In this document: piece by piece, positions 61,916 through 64,000 of the stretch | Numbering within the stretch: the first letter of the stretch is position 1 | How the letters are laid out: each line of letters begins with the position of its first letter | Assembly (NCBI RefSeq): GCF_947498805.1 | Contig: NZ_CANMLT010000006.1 | Location: 186,001 to 250,000, forward strand | From: an uncultured Tenacibaculum sp. | Lineage (GTDB): Bacteria; Bacteroidota; Bacteroidia; Flavobacteriales; Flavobacteriaceae | Length of the DNA stretch: 64,000 nucleotides | Reading direction: 5' to 3' | Position numbers and translations under genes: made by a program | The notes under the pieces: model-generated | The model's database searches: none | Seen by the model: the letters and a program-made list of their open reading frames with translations, nothing else | What the model was told of the DNA's origin: nothing

Positions 61916-62606
61916 TCTAAATTGTGTTGTTGTTGACGATGAACCTGTAGCTAGAGAAATACTGGCTACCTATATCGAAAAAACTCCTAACTTACACCTT
62001 ATAGCCAGCTACCAAAACGCTTTAGAGGTCATTCAAGCTACACATGATAATAGTATAGATATTTATTTCTTAGACATTAACATGCCAGAAATTACTGGGT
62101 TAAGTTTAGCTAAAATCTTAGGGAATTCAGCACATATCATCTTTACTACTGCCTATAGAGAATATGCTGTAGACGGCTTTGATTTACAAGCTACCGACTA
62201 TTTATTAAAGCCTATTTCCTTTGATCGTTTTTTACAAGCCATACAAAAGATCACTTCAAAGTCAAAACCTACCCTAACTCCTTCAACAGAAACAAAAGCA
62301 ACCGACTTTATGTTTGTTAGAGCAGACAGAAAAATGATTAAAATAAATTTTGATACTATTTTATACATTGAAAGCTTAGGTGACTATGTAAAAATTATCA
62401 CTCAAAAAGAAACAATCACTACCAGAGAAACCATCTCGAATCTAGAGAAAGAACTTAACAGGAATTACTTCTTAAGAACTCATAGATCTTACATTGTTAA
62501 CCTTCATCAAATAAACTCTTACACGAATGAGTTTATCGAAATAGAAAACAAAGCAATCCCTATTAGCAGAAGCTACAAAGAAGACGTTTTAAAGTTTTTA
62601 AAATAA
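61905..62606 (+). CDS. LytTR-family response regulator
   Basis: 233 aa. Receiver domain with VVDDEPVAR and Asp57 in FLDINMPEITG as the phosphorylation site. The C-terminal LytTR DNA-binding domain (about 130-230) has FVRADRKMIKINFDTILYIE and RTHRSYIVNL. Its targets may include the SusC-type receptor gene 137 bp downstream, but no repeat operator was recognised there. Confidence 0.94.
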   Translation: MSTNLNCVVVDDEPVAREILATYIEKTPNLHLIASYQNALEVIQATHDNSIDIYFLDINMPEITGLSLAKILGNSAHIIFTTAYREYAVDGFDLQATDYLLKPISFDRFLQAIQKITSKSKPTLTPSTETKATDFMFVRADRKMIKINFDTILYIESLGDYVKIITQKETITTRETISNLEKELNRNYFLRTHRSYIVNLHQINSYTNEFIEIENKAIPISRSYKEDVLKFLK

Positions 62607-62743
62607 GATAGTTAACGATACTATATTAACAATGAATTTGTTAATAAAATACATTTTTAACTGCTTACTGTACCATATTATCAAAAATTCGTAATTGATG
62701 TTTTGATTTAATTTATTTGGATTTCTAATTCAAAAATTTAAGT

Positions 62744-64000
62744 ATGAAAACACGAATTTTATGGCTCTTATTTTTTATAACACAAATAACGCTAGCCCAA
62801 GAAAAATTCATTTCAGGAATTGTTAGTGACACTTCCGGACCACTCCCTGGAGTGAGTATAGTAATCAAAGGTACAACGCAAGGTACCGAAACAGACTTCG
62901 ACGGAAACTATAGGATAAAAGCAAAAATTAACGATGTACTTGTTTTTAGGTTTGTTGGAAAAAAAACAGTTGAAAAAACAGTTACTACTTCAAACACTAT
63001 CAATGTTTCTCTTGAAGATGACGATAACGTTTTACAGGAAGTAGTAGTTACTGCCTTGGGAAAAGTTAAGAAAAAGAAATCTTTAGGTTTCGCTCAGGCA
63101 TCTGTTAGTGGAGAAGATTTAATTAGAACAAACGAAGTAGATCTTAACAACTCAATCGCTGGTAAAGTTTCTGGGGTACAAGCTATAGGTAACTCGGGGG
63201 CTACCTTTGACAGTGCAGGTATTAGACTTAGGGGTAATTCTAATGTATTGTATGTGGTTGATGGAGTTAGGGTACAATCTCCAGCCGATATTAACACCGC
63301 CGACATTGATGATATCTCTATTTTAAAAGGAGGAGCTGCAACGGCATTATATGGAACAGATGCAAGTGGTGGTGTGGTAGTTATTACTTCGAAAAAAGCA
63401 AAAAAAGGAACAGAAATAAACGCACAGTTTAGTACAGAAGTTGGTAGTGTTACCAATATGTTAGAATACCAAAACGAATACGGTGGTGGTTATAGCCAAA
63501 ACTTTATAACCATGTCTAACGGTCAATTACGCCCTGATTATGGTGCAGATCAATCTTGGGGACCTAGACTAGATGGTACCTTAGTAAGGCATTGGGATAG
63601 TTGGATTGAAGGTGATCCTGAATACGGAAAACTAAGACCTTGGTCTCCAAACCCAACAAACGTAGAAGATTTTTATGAAGAAGCAATTATAAAAAAGGTA
63701 ATCCTCACGTTTCAAAACGGAGGAGAAAATCACAATATAAGCTCTACTTTAAGACATGTTGATCAAGAAGGTATTCTTCCAAATTCAGGAAGAAAAACCA
63801 CTCAATTTAGTTCAAATGTTAACTTTAATGTTACCGAAAAACTAAAATTAACTGCCAACCTTAACTATCAAATTAGAAACACTTTAAACAATCCACAACT
63901 AGGATACACAGGAAGTGGATCATTTTTTAGACCAAACCAATGGTGGCAAAGACAATTAGATATGAAACGTCTAAGAAACTATAAACGAAACGGTAAGTTT
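62744..64000 (+). CDS. SusC/RagA-family TonB-linked outer membrane receptor, N-terminal part
   Basis: An ATG at 62744 opens a frame of 419 codons with no stop before the window ends. The signal peptide ends near TLAQ. A carboxypeptidase-D-like repeat (about 24-105, GPLPGVSIVIKGTTQGTETD) is followed by a TonB plug domain (about 115-220) with the GSGGATALYGTDASGGVVVI-like segment. The barrel begins near residue 230. The partner SusD gene and most of the barrel lie outside. Likely imports glycans or peptides. Confidence 0.93.
   Translation, partial: MKTRILWLLFFITQITLAQEKFISGIVSDTSGPLPGVSIVIKGTTQGTETDFDGNYRIKAKINDVLVFRFVGKKTVEKTVTTSNTINVSLEDDDNVLQEVVVTALGKVKKKKSLGFAQASVSGEDLIRTNEVDLNNSIAGKVSGVQAIGNSGATFDSAGIRLRGNSNVLYVVDGVRVQSPADINTADIDDISILKGGAATALYGTDASGGVVVITSKKAKKGTEINAQFSTEVGSVTNMLEYQNEYGGGYSQNFITMSNGQLRPDYGADQSWGPRLDGTLVRHWDSWIEGDPEYGKLRPWSPNPTNVEDFYEEAIIKKVILTFQNGGENHNISSTLRHVDQEGILPNSGRKTTQFSSNVNFNVTEKLKLTANLNYQIRNTLNNPQLGYTGSGSFFRPNQWWQRQLDMKRLRNYKRNGKF

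Noticed and set aside
63094..63456. A 120-codon minus-strand frame near the window end
   Set aside because: It is the shadow of the SusC-like gene, whose plus-strand frame stays open to the end of the window.

Overview
The window is AT-rich bacterial DNA from a member of the Flavobacteriaceae (Bacteroidota), most like a marine Tenacibaculum/Polaribacter-type genome. This placement is inferred from several things seen together: a fused SecDF, a SusC-type TonB-linked receptor, a BlaI/M56-TonB pair, a class II HMG-CoA reductase with a GHMP kinase (mevalonate route), promoters of the TTG-N19-21-TAnnTTTG type, and no evident Shine-Dalgarno sequences. No rRNA, insertion sequence, CRISPR array or phage gene was recognised.

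Layout. 1-1350: a TetR fragment, a polyprenyl synthase and a CAT-anticodon tRNA that looks like tRNA-Ile2. 1640-4926: an accessory patch with a lipoprotein carrying an HExxH motif, two small secreted proteins, a gene remnant, a coiled-coil protein and an XRE regulator. 4991-12678: housekeeping genes (formate-THF ligase, SecDF, an HPRT-adenylate kinase fusion, Obg, an RDD protein). 13042-19649: a peptide natural-product locus of the grasp-with-spasm type, all on the minus strand. In transcription order it holds a possible 47-aa ORF, an HTH protein, a 55-aa double-glycine precursor too short for ordinary ORF cut-offs, an ATP-grasp ligase, an overlapping 65-aa protein, a SPASM protein, a C39-peptidase ABC exporter and an HlyD adaptor. 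About 1 kb of decayed DNA follows. 20483-24130: two NlpC/P60 hydrolases, a membrane protein, LpxB, a small membrane protein and SurE. 24246-31263: a tail-specific protease, a DUF2797 protein, a GH3-family protein, and a Crp/Fnr regulator followed by an FNR-like palindrome and a Coq4-like gene.

31241-37650 (minus): an ABC-2 exporter pair, then a five-gene BlaI-M56-TonB operon that starts at two identical 16-bp palindromes. 37772-46506: a DUF456 protein, a minus-strand small RNA candidate with its own promoter and terminator, LysRS, an SLC13-type transporter, a second Crp-like regulator, an ABC ATPase/membrane pair, ComEC and a thioredoxin-fold protein. 46604-52151: two POT peptide transporters beside a DPP IV-type peptidase, a peptide-uptake unit. 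52294-56164: HMG-CoA reductase (fused to a DinB-like domain), a GHMP kinase and an HI0933-type flavoprotein, read as one overlapping operon. 56161-64000: a sterol desaturase-like protein, a tautomerase, a TPR protein with a serine hydrolase, a MotA/TolQ/ExbB-like protein, a LytS/LytTR two-component pair and the first 419 codons of a SusC-like receptor that runs off the end.

The strongest candidate for a little-described system is the grasp-with-spasm locus with its overlooked precursor, its coupled 65-aa protein and a palindrome between regulator and precursor. Next are the BlaI tandem operator, the Crp/Fnr-palindrome-Coq4 unit and the small RNA at 38288-38391. All functional statements are homology- and motif-based readings of the sequence; no database search was run.
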